Assembly: GCA_014904845.1 (NCBI GenBank)
Contig: MU119400.1
Location: forward strand, 1 to 64,000
Reading direction: 5' to 3'
DNA: 64,000 nucleotides
From: Acephala macrosclerotiorum
Lineage: Eukaryota > Ascomycota > Leotiomycetes > Helotiales > Mollisiaceae
How positions within the stretch are numbered: the first letter of the stretch is position 1; each line of letters opens with the position of its first letter. Shown here one piece after another: positions 44,801 to 55,667 of this stretch. A program made the position numbers and the translations under genes. A model generated the notes under the pieces. That model had not been told where the DNA came from. It made no database searches and worked only from the letters and a program-made list of their open reading frames with translations.

Positions 44801-44909
44801 GCCCGACGAAGCAAAGAGGACGGTAAACCTGTTGACAAACAAGCAACTGGGGAAACATACTCGAAAGAAAAGCATTCTGAGGTTGATCTTTAACCGACAA
44901 AAGCAATAA
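41895..44909 (+). pseudogene. NACHT NLR-like gene with one in-frame TAG
   Basis: The ATG at 41895 gives MLDPLTALSVTGNVVQFVEF, the usual N-terminal 'fungal STAND' helix. A stop-free intron at 42335-42391 (57 nt) joins QLR to EKLDGIELRA. Walker A is GKAASGKST (about 313) and Walker B RLFLLIDGLDEYEG (about 430), with SSRPLLVFEDAF after it. Codon 353 is TAG (43008-43010), directly after AAFFF and before NSGTPEQRSLTGFL. Related fungal proteins have FFFWNSG here, so Trp TGG changed to TAG. The frame is open on both sides, and without the stop the product would be 985 residues. A degenerate C-terminal part contains one ankyrin-like unit (HPDIARCLLEHGANPNE). The change fits CpA-directed RIP on the other strand. 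A recent pseudogene is likeliest; stop read-through is possible. Confidence 0.85.
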
Positions 44910-47038
44910 ATCCATTCAAGCTCGGAATCATTTCTTGTATAGAATGGGATGCAAAGGTTGAGTGGAAGGGGGCCTAGTTACCTAGCTAAACATTAGAGGG
45001 GACTCAAAGAGGAAGGAAGGAGGAAGGCCAAGGGGAAGGATGATGTCATCGCTGCATCGGTGGAGATTTGGAAACAATGTACCTACTGCACCCCACGTCG
45101 GGAGTGCCATTGGAAACACGAGATACCTCAATATCAGACCACAGGCTTGTCTAACCCCAGCCATAGCTGTCCCAGATTATTCCCCTTTCCGGACACAGAG
45201 TCGTATCAGCCTCACAGGATGGCCCTCCTTCCTTTTCTTCCTTTCCTTCGCAGCCTCGTATCGTCCAATCCAGACCAGTCAGCCTTTCAACCTCCGCCAG
45301 TCTAGAAATAAAGTCACGGGAAGTCACATTCTGCGCATGCAACCACCCCCATCTTTCGGTCCCGACTCGCGCGCACGAATCAGCTCCTTGAAGCCTTCTC
45401 TCCAACATTTGGAGAGAAAAACTTTTCGTTTCCAAATCTGCACCTCTCTGCAGCCACCTAGACATCCTTCATGTCTTAGTGTCAACTAATTCTGAGTTTC
45501 GCTTTACTTTTTCCTCTTGCATGCCAAGTACAGTAAGCCTGCAAGGCTACCAACGCGACCGATAAGAAGCTTCAAACCTTTTCTTCCTTCATTTCCTCTT
45601 CTCTGATTCGGTACACTGATGAAGAAATGCGAGGTCGGCACGGCTAGGAGAACTAGACAACGTGGAAAGCTAACAGCGGAAGAGAATACGAAGCTTTTGC
45701 TTCCGTTCAACCAGAGAGCGTTGCTAGCTGACGTTTCTCGTTGATTACTTGGCGAACATATGGGGAAGAGATTTCGTCCAGAAGGAAAGAAGGATTTTGA
45801 TTACGAGGTACGAGTCAATGGAATCGCGAAAACTTGCGGGAATTGACGCTGACAGCAGGCCAAGCTTCAGCAAGCTTTTGGGATCGATGCCCTTAATGAG
45901 AACGAAGCAGCGATCCGCGGAGGCCCTGGATCCCCCCGCAGTGCCTAGGCCACGCTATAAATATCCCCTAATATATGGCTTTGCCCTCTGCTAAACCTTA
46001 TTTACTCTCCTATCTTTCCTTTGATTTCGATTTCGCGAATTCATCACGACTACAAACTCCAATGTCCCTCGCTCCAACATGGATCGCATCAGCAGGTCTA
46101 TCAAACCGCAAGGATGAGGAGGAAGCCGCTTTTTTCTTCAAGCCACCAGATCTTGGCGGCTGAGCAACCAACGATACTCGATCTCTTATCTCTGACATCG
46201 TTCTCTGTTGCAGCTTTTGCTTATCTTGCTTCCATCAGCTGTCGGGGCGCATACCAGGTTCACTAATGTGCCTTGGCGGGTCAGTCTCTATCTCTGCTCG
46301 CGTGCATATTCTCTTCCCCTATTCCAATTTTCATTGGAGAGTGAAATTTTTGGGCCCTGAAATTACCACTTTGGGGGAGTAAAATGGGAGGGATGGGGAT
46401 GGGATGGCCAATGGGGTAGTTTACCAGACGAGTGTCTGTACTTGAAACCCCCAAGGCCAAGGCTGTTATCCAGCCTGGTTTCTTTCTCCACTTCTTGGCT
46501 GTTGTTTACAGCCATGGTCCCAGTGTTTTGCTGCGCTGTGCTCAAGCTCCCCTTCGCCAAGCCCTCGCTTCTAGCTCTCTCCATACGCAAACCATAGCTC
46601 AGCCTTTCGATAAAGCTACCCATGAAGCTCTAGAATGAGTCAAATCTCTGCACAGCCCTGCCGCTCTTCCTAATAAGCCTGGTTAGCTGCAAGCAAGTCT
46701 TCGATTCCGATCTGGCTCGAGCCGTTAAGGCGTGTCATGGAGATTAGTGCATCTCTACATATGTTGCATACAGGGCTGTCACTATCTGAGCAGATGAAGC
46801 ACCCCCATCATCCTTGTCAGTTCTCTGTTTCCTCTCGGTGATGCCGTCCGGTAACGGTGCTTGAAAATTATTCTTCTCTTCCTCCCTTCATCCTTCCTTG
46901 TCCCGTCTCCCGGATTGAGGATGTATATCTTGGGCTCAACGTCACGTCAAGTCTTGCTTTTGTGCAAGTACGCAGAGTGCAAGTGCATACCAACTCAACA
47001 ACCAAGAAGGAAGAAAGAACCGAAGGAGGACAGTGAAG
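44910..47038. other. intergenic, no gene supported
   Basis: It contains the second copy of the 80-bp repeat (45040-45120). ORFs at 45040-45489 and 45749-46638 show no motif. Pyrimidine-rich stretches before 47039 fit the leader of the ammonium transporter gene. Confidence 0.4.
45040..45120 (+). repeat. 80-bp direct repeat, copy 2
   Basis: Same orientation as 41211-41290. It lies about 130 bp after the stop codon of the broken NLR, so the NLR and its promoter are bracketed by the pair. Confidence 0.65.
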
Positions 47039-48798
47039 ATGTCGTCTCTCTACGCAGTCCCCTACAATGGGACCGGAATGACGGGTTGCGATTCTCTGAC
47101 TGAGGACTGTAACATTTACTACGAAGTTAGTCTCGCCCCTTTCTCCTTCCCTTTCCCTCGCTTTTCCCTAGAACCAGCTAACACCAAAATCTACAGTCAG
47201 GAGACATAGCCTGGATGCTAACCTCCACCGCCCTCGTCCTTCTCATGATCCCCGGAGTCGGCTTCTTCTATTCCGGTCTCGCCCGCCGCAAATCAGCACT
47301 CTCCCTCATCTGGCTCTCTTGCATGAGTGTCGGTGTCGTTTCTTTCCAATGGTTCTTTTGGGGTTATAGTTTGACCTTTAGTCATACTGCGAATTCTTAC
47401 ATTGGTGATTTGGAGAATATTGGGTTCAGGAATGTGCTTGGGGCGCCGAGTGTGGGGAGCCCAAAGGTGAGAGATCCAAATTGAGGAGGAATTGAATGGA
47501 GATGCTGATGCTTTGCCGAAGATTCCGGATTTGTTGTTTGCGATTTACCAAGGCATGTTCGCGGCCATTACACCGGCGCTCGCGATTGGCGCGGCGGCGG
47601 ATAGAGGACGAATGCTTCCTTGCATCGTGTTCATGTTCATCTGGTCAACGATCATCTACGACCCTATCGCATGCTGGACTTGGAATCCTGCGGGATGGAC
47701 CTTCAAAATGGGTGGTTTGGACTTTGCTGGTGGAACTCCAGTGTAAGCTTCTCCTTCACTTTCCCTTGCTCCCTCTCTCACAATCGTTTCTTTCTCTCTG
47801 AAATGCCCGAAAACGGTATTGATCTCCCGCAAACAGGCACATCTCCTCCGGCGCAGCAGCACTCGCCTACTCAATCATGCTCGGAAAACGAGCAGGCTAC
47901 AACGATGTATCTGGACTCCCATACAGACCCCACAACGTCACCCATATCGTTCTCGGCACAGTCTTCCTCTGGGTCGGATGGTTCGGGTTCAACGGCGGTT
48001 CTGCCCTCGCAGCCAACATGCGCGCCGTCATGGCCTGTGTCGCGACCCACATCGCTGCTTCAGTCGGGGGTGTAACCTGGGTCCTTCTCGATTACAGACT
48101 TGATAGGAAATGGTCGACTGTTGGATTCTGTTCCGGCGCTGTCTCGGGACTCGTGGCTATTACTCCGGCATCTGGTTTCGTGCCTGCTTGGTCTGCTGTT
48201 ATTTTTGGGATCGTAGGAGCTGTTTGCTGCAATTATGCTACAAAGCTGAAGTATTTGATTGGGGTGGATGATGCGCTTGATATCTTTGGTGAACATGGTG
48301 TTGGAGGCATTGTTGGGAATATCATGACTGCTTTCTTCGCAGCGTAAGCTATTACCCCTCCTCTCCTCTCCTCTCCCCCCCTCCCTCCTCTCTCAAGGGG
48401 TCAACAACTAATAGCACAATAGAGATTACATAGCACACCTCGACGGCTTCAGCGAAATCCCCGGAGGCTGGCTCAATGGCCACTGGATACAACTCGGCTA
48501 CCAACTCGCCGACTGCGTGTCCGGCTTCGCATACTCCTTCTTCGGCACCTGCATCATTCTCTTCCTCATGAATCTCGTTCCAGGTCTGTCACTACGGGCC
48601 AGTGAGGAAGAGGAAGCTCTTGGAATGGACGATGCTCAACTTGGGGAGTTTGCGTATGATTATGTGGAGTTGAGGAGGGAATTCAGTGATGTCATTCTTG
48701 GGGAGGAACAGGAGGGCGGGAAGGAGGCGGGAAGTGGGAGCGCAAGTGTGAGGATGAGTGGAGGTGGGGAGAAGGAAGTTCCTATTGAGAAGGTTTGA
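47039..48798 (+). CDS. ammonium transporter (Amt/MEP family)
   Basis: Five exons join in frame: 47039-47125, 47197-47466, 47522-47742, 47837-48343 and 48423-48798 (486 residues). The first transmembrane block (WMLTSTALVLLMIPGVGFFYSG) and GLARRKSALSL are family hallmarks. QGMFAAITPALAIGAAADRG follows, then the Amt signature DFAGGTPVHISSGAAALAY with the first pore His, and FGEHGVGGIVGNIMTAFF with the second. The cytosolic tail after the last helix (LVPGLSLRAS) is short and acidic. Fungal Mep proteins import ammonium and one class senses it. The 29-residue exon 1 supplies the extracellular N-terminus (SSLYAVPYNG). The 55-nt intron 47467-47521 was chosen because it links GSPK to IPDLLFAIYQ; shorter alternatives would be under 25 nt. 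The first donor is GTTAGT, slightly off consensus. Expression is probably controlled by nitrogen supply, but no site was confirmed. Confidence 0.9.
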
Positions 48799-50797
48799 GT
48801 GTTTTGTGGGGTGATGACATAGGTCAAGGGATTCAATTGGGAGTTGTAGGAGGATTTCAGTTGGGATTTTGCAGCGTTGGTACAGGTGCGGGAGTTTCAT
48901 AGTTGATAAGTTGCCATTCCCAGAATTGACATGCTCGTTTTCTCTTCTCTTCGATTGATCTCAACTTCATACATTCTTCGGGGAGAAGAAGATCCCCCAA
49001 GCCAACATTCCCATACTGCGGCTCTCCTTTTCTTTATAAAATCTCTTCATGAAACAGAAGGTCCCTGACTAATGCCGACAAACCCTAGGAGCGTTCCTAA
49101 CCCGGTTCACTGATATCTCCAAAGAGATTGTATCAACTCTCCACCAACCTTCAAACCCTCAACATGTCAAGCAACCTCAGAAAACGAACTCTCAGGCGAG
49201 TACCCCCTCTCCCCAACCCTCGCATTACACAACCGACTCGAACTAACCCGCGCCTCCTTACTCGGGTAAAACGGCGTCGCAACACTACTACTCGCCTCAT
49301 AAATATTCCGGAAGATCATCATTCGATCTCTTTCAAGAACTCATCTCGAATGTTGGAATCTCCAGGTTCGGATTTTAAGCGCATCCAGAGGCACCAGAGC
49401 TGCGGATTAAGAGGGTGAGTGGGATTGTGACGGTCTACTAGATCCGGAATTTTGAGGTTATGTAGGAGGAGGAGAGGTTTGAGGAGACGGTAGGGTTGGT
49501 GGTAAGATGCGGATTGGTGAGAAGTTGAAAATGGAAATGCTGAAAATGGACTGCAGGAAGTTAGCTTGATGGTTGGGGATTCAAGGGGAGGTCAAATGCG
49601 GCGGTTAGTATAGCTGGTAAGAAGATAATACCGAGGATCGCGATCGAAGTCATCAAAGTGTTATCCTTCTTAGCAGCTCGAGATATCTTAACCTTGATCT
49701 TGCTGTCTTGTTGCGCGATGATGGTATAAATCCATCGTAGTCAGTGGCCAGACAGCAACCCGAGACTTAATAATCCTACCACGGTGATGAGTGCCTGATA
49801 CCTCTTCTGCAAGCACAAAGTCTGCTCGTGCTAACTCGTTGCTAAATTTAAAGTATTTGTAGCCATCTCTCTGATCTGATTTGAGACAATCCGCAACTTC
49901 TTCAGTGAAGCTTTTTTCTTCTTCAAATGATTTCAAACATGCGAGCAGTCAATTATGTATCCATTAAAAGTTGATCAGATATTACCTGCTACAGCCTTTT
50001 CTAAATGGAGTAATATGATATCGTTTCATGCGTGTGACTTACGGAGCCTGGCGTTTTTTCAGGAACACGGACGGCATGACGAATGGGATGGCACCGACTA
50101 CACAGCAGCAATTTACCAGGGAACGATGAGGCATCGGTTGACTCATACTGAGCTGTAGTAGAAGCAGAAGGACGTCGGGCAGGTTTTGGCGGCACGGGTA
50201 TAATATAAGTCTGTTATCTCTGTTGATCGTCGCTATTATTCGAAATCTACAGCATCTGGGCAGGCGCGACTCAATTCAATCGCCCTGGACCTTGCGGATC
50301 AGTTGCTGACTACTATAATTAGACATTTGCCGAGCGCCATCAAGAAAGATCTTACTCCATTCCTCGCTTTCGAGTACGAAAATTCTTTGTCGTTCTCGAG
50401 CATTGATTGCTAACTGTTATGCCAGTAAAACATGTGCTGGAACGACATCGCACCATCAAAGATAGTATGCGGTCACCCAGGTCCTGATCAACCCCTCCGG
50501 CCAAGCCCTTGCGGACAGAGCCCATGCGTGACTGGTGGCGTATACTTGGACCGTTACCTTGCCGCACTTGAAAGAGAGAGCCGTGCGACAACTGTGTCGC
50601 TAACGGAATTTGGGTTAAAGTGGATGGTAGCGTCAACCAGTGGAGGAAGGTTTAGGGCCAGGTACAATGAATTTAAACAATATATCCTTGCGACCGAGTT
50701 CGTACTGTACATTCTTCCCACATGTTCATCCTTGGGTTTCCAATCTTCCAACCCAACGTGCTACTTTACCACCACAATTTCTCCCGAGCAACTTAAA
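48799..50797. other. intergenic with a possible small decayed ORF
   Basis: Around 49164-49440 a frame reads EYPLSPTLALHNRLELTRAS and LLG before a stop. A neighbouring frame reads SGRSSFDLFQELISNVGISR. This could be a decayed gene starting at ATG 49164, but no family is recognised. The rest shows nothing. The kinase-like frame is open from 50432, but the part before 50798 lacks family character. Confidence 0.3.
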
Positions 50798-51739
50798 ATG
50801 GCTGGGCTCTCTTGGACGTACGAATATTTATGCGAAGTTATTCCTCAATTTACTCGCTACTCCTCATCGCCAATTGATGCAAGCGACCTCAATCCCATCA
50901 TCAAACGCCTACTTGCGATTTGTCCTGGATCATCTATCTTCGGTATTGGCGGAAATTCCGTTTTGCTCTCGATTACTGAAGATATTGCGGCAAAAGTGTC
51001 CCTCAAGCCAGATGGCCCGCACCTGCGACATGAACAGGCGATATTTGGATTGCTCGATCGTGCACAGTGCTTGCATATTATCCAAGTCTTCCTCTGCTGC
51101 CCTGATATCACCTTCATGCAACTCCTTAAGAATGGAACACTCCACCAACGCATGACTATGGTGAACAAGCCACGCCCCATTCTCCAGTGGATGCAACAAC
51201 TTTCAATCGCAGCTGCTTGTTTAGAAGGTCTCGGGTATGTGCATGGCGATATCAACCCTAGAAATATTCTTTTGGATGATAGAGATCAAGTCAAACTGGG
51301 CGATTTCGATCATACCCTCAAGATTGGAGAGGATCTCGATGTTGGCTACGAACCATATGTCAGGGCGCAGAGGCTTGGTGCAATGGGCGGTACATATGGT
51401 ATCGCTGGCCCGATCACAGAGCAATTCGCCCTTGGATCTGTCTTTTGGTATATCACTCGAGGGACTGAGCTATATGCCGACCTTGAAGGGCCAGATCAAG
51501 TAGACCGTCTGATAGATGGCCGATTCCCGGCAACAGACCCTCAAGATCCTATTGACAACATCATCAGTAATTGCTGGCTTGGAAAGTATCAGTCAATTGC
51601 AGCCCTTTCGAAACATATCCAAGAAACTTTGGACCTTTCGAAACATAATCCGGAAGTTGCAACGCTCAAAAAAACTTACCGGGAGAAGAAGAAGATATGT
51701 GCGCAATACTACGAGCTGGTTAAGGATTCTAGTTGCTAG
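50798..51739 (+). CDS. kinase-like protein with HGD/DFD motifs
   Basis: From ATG 50798 the product is 313 residues (MAGLSWTYEYLCEVI). The frame is open back to an ATG at 50432, but that extension has no recognisable character. Kinase landmarks are present: a glycine-poor loop (IFGIGGNSVLL), the VAIK-type lysine (IAAKVSL), a helix-C glutamate (LRHEQAIF), the catalytic loop HGDINPRNILLDD (HGD for HRD, with the Asn kept), and the metal loop DFD in KLGDFDHTL (DFD for DFG). An activation-segment-like part (YGIAGPITEQFALGSVFWY) and C-lobe helices follow. Proteins of this lineage-expanded fungal group are annotated as kinase-like. The changed HRD and DFG glycine leave activity uncertain, though the Asp residues are intact. 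A basic helix (KKTYREKKKICAQYY) ends it. Confidence 0.7.
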   Translation: MAGLSWTYEYLCEVIPQFTRYSSSPIDASDLNPIIKRLLAICPGSSIFGIGGNSVLLSITEDIAAKVSLKPDGPHLRHEQAIFGLLDRAQCLHIIQVFLCCPDITFMQLLKNGTLHQRMTMVNKPRPILQWMQQLSIAAACLEGLGYVHGDINPRNILLDDRDQVKLGDFDHTLKIGEDLDVGYEPYVRAQRLGAMGGTYGIAGPITEQFALGSVFWYITRGTELYADLEGPDQVDRLIDGRFPATDPQDPIDNIISNCWLGKYQSIAALSKHIQETLDLSKHNPEVATLKKTYREKKKICAQYYELVKDSSC

Positions 51740-52578
51740 TAACATGTTAGTAGAAATTCTGGCAAGCTGAAGGCAGCGGAAGAGGGACACGTTGCTGTAC
51801 AATACTTGATTCACGTTACGCAACTCCGCATTGAGAAGTGGAACAAGAGGAATGAAACACTTAGTTTTTGCATCACGAGTCCCTATCGCAGATCTATATC
51901 AAAACCTCTTGTCCTCTAATAACGTCTACTCGAGCATGCAGCCTATAGTAGTCAGTAATCTATAAATTATTGTCTAGCACAGCACAGGGTGGAGGGGCTT
52001 TAGACCCCCACCTGTGAAAGACCCTATAATATTACCCCATATTCTTTGTTAGTAAATCGAAATTCATTTAAATTTAAATATTTAAAAAAAATTAAATCAA
52101 GAAATAATTAAGAACTATATTGATTCTTTTAAATCTTGGACGTTCTCATTTGACAAACTCTCGAAGTATGTTGATATGGAGCACTGGCTCGCATTCCATG
52201 AGGATGTGAGAGACCAGATGGCTTTCGTACTGATGCATGACGAATGAGATACACAGATGGTGAATGCTGTGTGAACCAGCAGAGTCACCATCGATGGTGT
52301 ATGTGGTCGAGCTCACCCAGATGTGACACAGAACCATGTTCGCCGATTGTAGTATGCTTCATGAATGCACCGCAGCCACCTGCGCCTCTTCGTATAAACA
52401 GATAGTCGGATGGTAGATTCATGGCTTTCGAGATATCCGTGAAGTCATCTTTTCGGAATGCCATGTATCATGGCTTGAGCTCATGCTGCTGATGTCTTCG
52501 ATGGCGAGTGAACCTGTGACCAGATCAGCATTCAGTCTCAGTGAGTCTGCAAAGAAACATAAGGTAACCTTTTCAAAC
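51740..52578. other. 3' intergenic, possible exon remnants on the minus strand
   Basis: On the minus strand after 52579 a donor (GTAAGTTTG) is followed by coding-like pieces such as NLPSDYLFIRRGAGGCGAF and MKHTTIGEHGSVSHLGELD near 52290-52420. They may be further exons of the decayed ORF at 52579-53142. Plus strand: nothing seen. Confidence 0.3.
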
Positions 52579-53142
52579 TTACAGAATACAAATACGACCA
52601 TGGTTCCCAAGATCATCACCTTCTCCTAACCACCGAAGAACCTCGTCTACATCTAGCTTTTCCGGCACGCCAAGAACAAGCTCGCCATCCTTTCTACTGA
52701 TCCCCAATATCTCGTAGTCTTCGCTGAAAGTGTCACAATAATCATCAAGTTTACCCAAATACCAAGACTCGTACATTATGTTTCGGCAGCGGTAAGTGTG
52801 ATGGTAAGACCCGAGGCGGGACTTGTGTAGCTCGCGGTCGTGCCTTCCCTATACTCCATGCCGCTCTCGATCTACGCCCAGGCAGTTAGGAGCCTGCTTC
52901 TGATGCTGATTGAGTACCGAAGTTGTCAAATTAGGATCTTTCGTGGCAGCACTTTGCTTCAATAGCAAGCTTGGGTGAATCGTAGGCAAGAGACGTAACC
53001 ACCACAACGTAGCATTACGGCGAGGAAAACACCCAGAAGTAAGCCACCAATACTTATGGTATGATTTGAATATTAAGACTGCATTTCGTAGCCTTACTTC
53101 AATCCCCTGCCCGTCCCTTACTGAGCGGACAATCCAATTCAC
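52579..53142 (-). pseudogene. unknown ORF interrupted by one TAG
   Basis: The minus-strand frame runs from 53142 to 52851-52849 (TAG) and continues in the same frame through RHDRELHKSRLGSYHHTYRC, MYESWYLGKLDDYCDTFS, EDYEILGISRKDGELVLGV and LDVDEVLRWLGEGDDL, to a likely splice donor near 52585. The second half reads like genuine acidic globular protein. No family is recognised. The single TAG could be a true end with the second part starting at ATG 52776, or a nonsense mutation. Because the two halves share a frame, the latter is favoured. Confidence 0.35.
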
Positions 53143-54521
53143 ATACTATGAACATCTTGATCGTTCTCAACAAATGAATCTTGCCGTCACTCCCAGACGA
53201 AATTTCACAAGATAAACAAGAAATGGATCCAGACAACTAGGTCTAGAGAAAAGGTCGTCCTCTATGTATATCCACTAAAGCCAAGATGGAAACGGAGGTT
53301 GACAACAAAGAATTCATCTCAACCCTCGAATGTGAAGGTAAAACCAGACGTTGATAGCAACAAGAAAAACGATAACAAAAAATTAAGACTCAGAGACCAA
53401 GGATCGAAGTGGTCCAAGGATTGCCCAGCACCACGAACTATGAAACCCTGATATACGTCATTCCAAGAACGTACGTGTCAAACCCCAAACAGGTGGTTGC
53501 GATAGCTCTTGCTTGGTCTCGAGGATTATCTCTGACTTATATTAGACTTTGTTTCGCTCGATGGATGGGTTTTATAGCATGGGTGAGGTGAGATCTCGTT
53601 TCTCCCAACTTCCTCTTTTGCGAGCTGCTTCGTCTTAGCCAGCTATGAAGCTGCGACAACATTGAGGACTAGAAGAGCTTGCTAGATAGCTTGATAACAA
53701 TAACAACGAAACAAGATCAAAGAACCTCTTATCGTTCCACGTCTCATATTAGAAGTACGTGTCTGCGTTCGCGTTTCCAGGGACTATCGAAGCAAGATAA
53801 GGTCTACTGCACGAGCGTCAACGACTGAACCCTCATTTGGCTGGAACAAGTTTTTGATATAAATCGTGTTTGTTGGAAAGGAAATCGGCAGGAAATGACG
53901 ATCTGATAATTTGAATACTTTGAACACGGTTATGTGTGAGTGTGTGGCTGTAATCTGGTGAATTTGGAAGCGACTTGAAGCGGCTATTCACTTGGAATTG
54001 TGATTCAGGCCTTTAGCTGCGTTCACAAAGCGAGTTCTAAAGCGAGCCATATAGTATAAACAGGTAGCAATGCCAGTAAAAAGGTTTGCGAAACTAGCTG
54101 GTATCTAGCCCTTCGTACGTATTTTGATATAATCCCACTTGGCAAATACCTTTGAAATTATAGATACGCAGGAGCTGAACGTCCCAAAATAGAAATTCAA
54201 AAGCAAGAAGAAGCAAAATTGAGGACGAAAAAAGGTCATCCATTCAATCCAGAAGGCCACAACGCCTTGCAATGAAATATGTATGAAGCCCAGTACGCAA
54301 CGTTGAGCAGTACGGCATCCACCCCATCATGATACATCCCTTCCTTGCTTTTCGTCCTCAAATCTTCCTCCGCACAATAATACCAGCGAGTTCAACCAAC
54401 CTCCATCAAGACCTCATGATTGAGATCTCCGGATTTGTGTATGGTCTCGTTCCTCTACCGTAGGACTTATTCTTCTACTAGACTCGTAACCTCGTCTTCG
54501 TCCACGGCCCCAAGAATACAA
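53143..54521. other. intergenic, no gene seen
   Basis: No supported gene, RNA or repeat. Short ORFs around 53409 and 54420 overlap untranslated sequence or the antisense strand of eIF6. Confidence 0.4.
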
Positions 54522-55667
54522 TCAGTAAAAACTCTCCACCATCGTATCCTTCAAACTGGTATTTATCGCTCCCGGCCCCTGCCCCTCACCCAACCTAAAC
54601 ACACTTTCCACAACACTCAACTCCGTCGCCGTAGTATCCAACCCCGTAACCGCCAGCCAATCATTAACCACCATACCCGCACCCACAACTGAACTACCCC
54701 TATTAATGCTACCGGCTACCAACGGAACTTGAAGTAAACTCGAAAGTTCGTCTTGGTCTTGGATAGAAGTCTTAGGGTGGACGAGTCCACCTTGGTTGGA
54801 GAGAGACATGTAGGAACCGACCAAGACGTTGTCGGCGATTGTTTGGCGGAAGACTTCGACGCCTAGGACGTCAGCGATTATTTCTTCGGTTTCACGTTCG
54901 AGGTCGGGGTGCACGAGGGCGACGTGGTCGTTGGAGACGATGACGTTTCCAAGGGCCGAGAGGCGTTCTTCTATCCTCTACAAAGAAACGTGTGAGCATG
55001 ATTCTATATATAGCTTGAGGAGCTTTGGGTGTGGGAAAAGGGGGGGATGTACCTGTATCTTTACCTCGTCCGGTAAACTATTTCGCAGATGCTGTAGCTC
55101 TTGATCTGTCGTGCTTGTAGGTACCAATAGACCCTTTCGGTTGCTATCCTGCCATCAGCCCCGCTCCTATATTCCCCAGTTCTGAATGTAGGAGCACATA
55201 CCCAGCAGTCAGACGCCCAATGATTCTCGTGCCCGCAATCGTAGTGTGGACGATCGGAATAACATCTTGTAATTCTGCCTCAAAGATACTGTTTCTCCAT
55301 CAGCCCTTGTCCTTCATCCTATTTCCCTCCCTATTATCTGCCACATCTCCTGCATTCCATATTCGAATGTATGCCATCTATTTCGCCGCAAAAGGAAGGT
55401 CGCATACCTGTAGAAGTTCTCACTAGCACCAACCGCAACCAAAGCATAAGAATTCGTCAACGTCGAGAAGACACCGACCCTGTCGCAATCCTGTTAGCCC
55501 CCTCTTTTACATATTCCTCCCATCTCTCTCCTCTGGAGCTTCCTCAGCTTTAAAAGGTGCTGTGAGCTCGCAGATGCACCATCGCGGGGTGAGCAAAGAG
55601 GGGCAAAATCACGAGCGCAAAAATAAACTTACTCATTCGAGTTCTCGAACTGTGCTCGTACCGCCAT
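54522..55667 (-). CDS. TIF6: eukaryotic translation initiation factor 6 (ribosome anti-association factor)
   Basis: Five exons on the minus strand join in frame: 55667-55633, 55479-55408, 55288-55202, 55143-55053 and 54977-54522, giving 246 residues, the usual eIF6 length. The start [19 protein letters not shown] is the conserved eIF6 N-terminus. [33 protein letters not shown] and [19 protein letters not shown] follow. [37 protein letters not shown] and [20 protein letters not shown] complete the five-fold pseudo-symmetric fold. The protein is essential for 60S subunit maturation in the nucleolus and keeps 60S from joining 40S until released by Efl1/Sdo1. All junctions are GT-AG, including a 154-nt first intron. 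The phases agree, and no defects are seen. Confidence 0.97.

Noticed and set aside
49128..49418. Basic ORF starting MYQLSTNLQTLN
   Set aside because: The protein-like content lies in other frames of the same DNA; this frame itself looks random.
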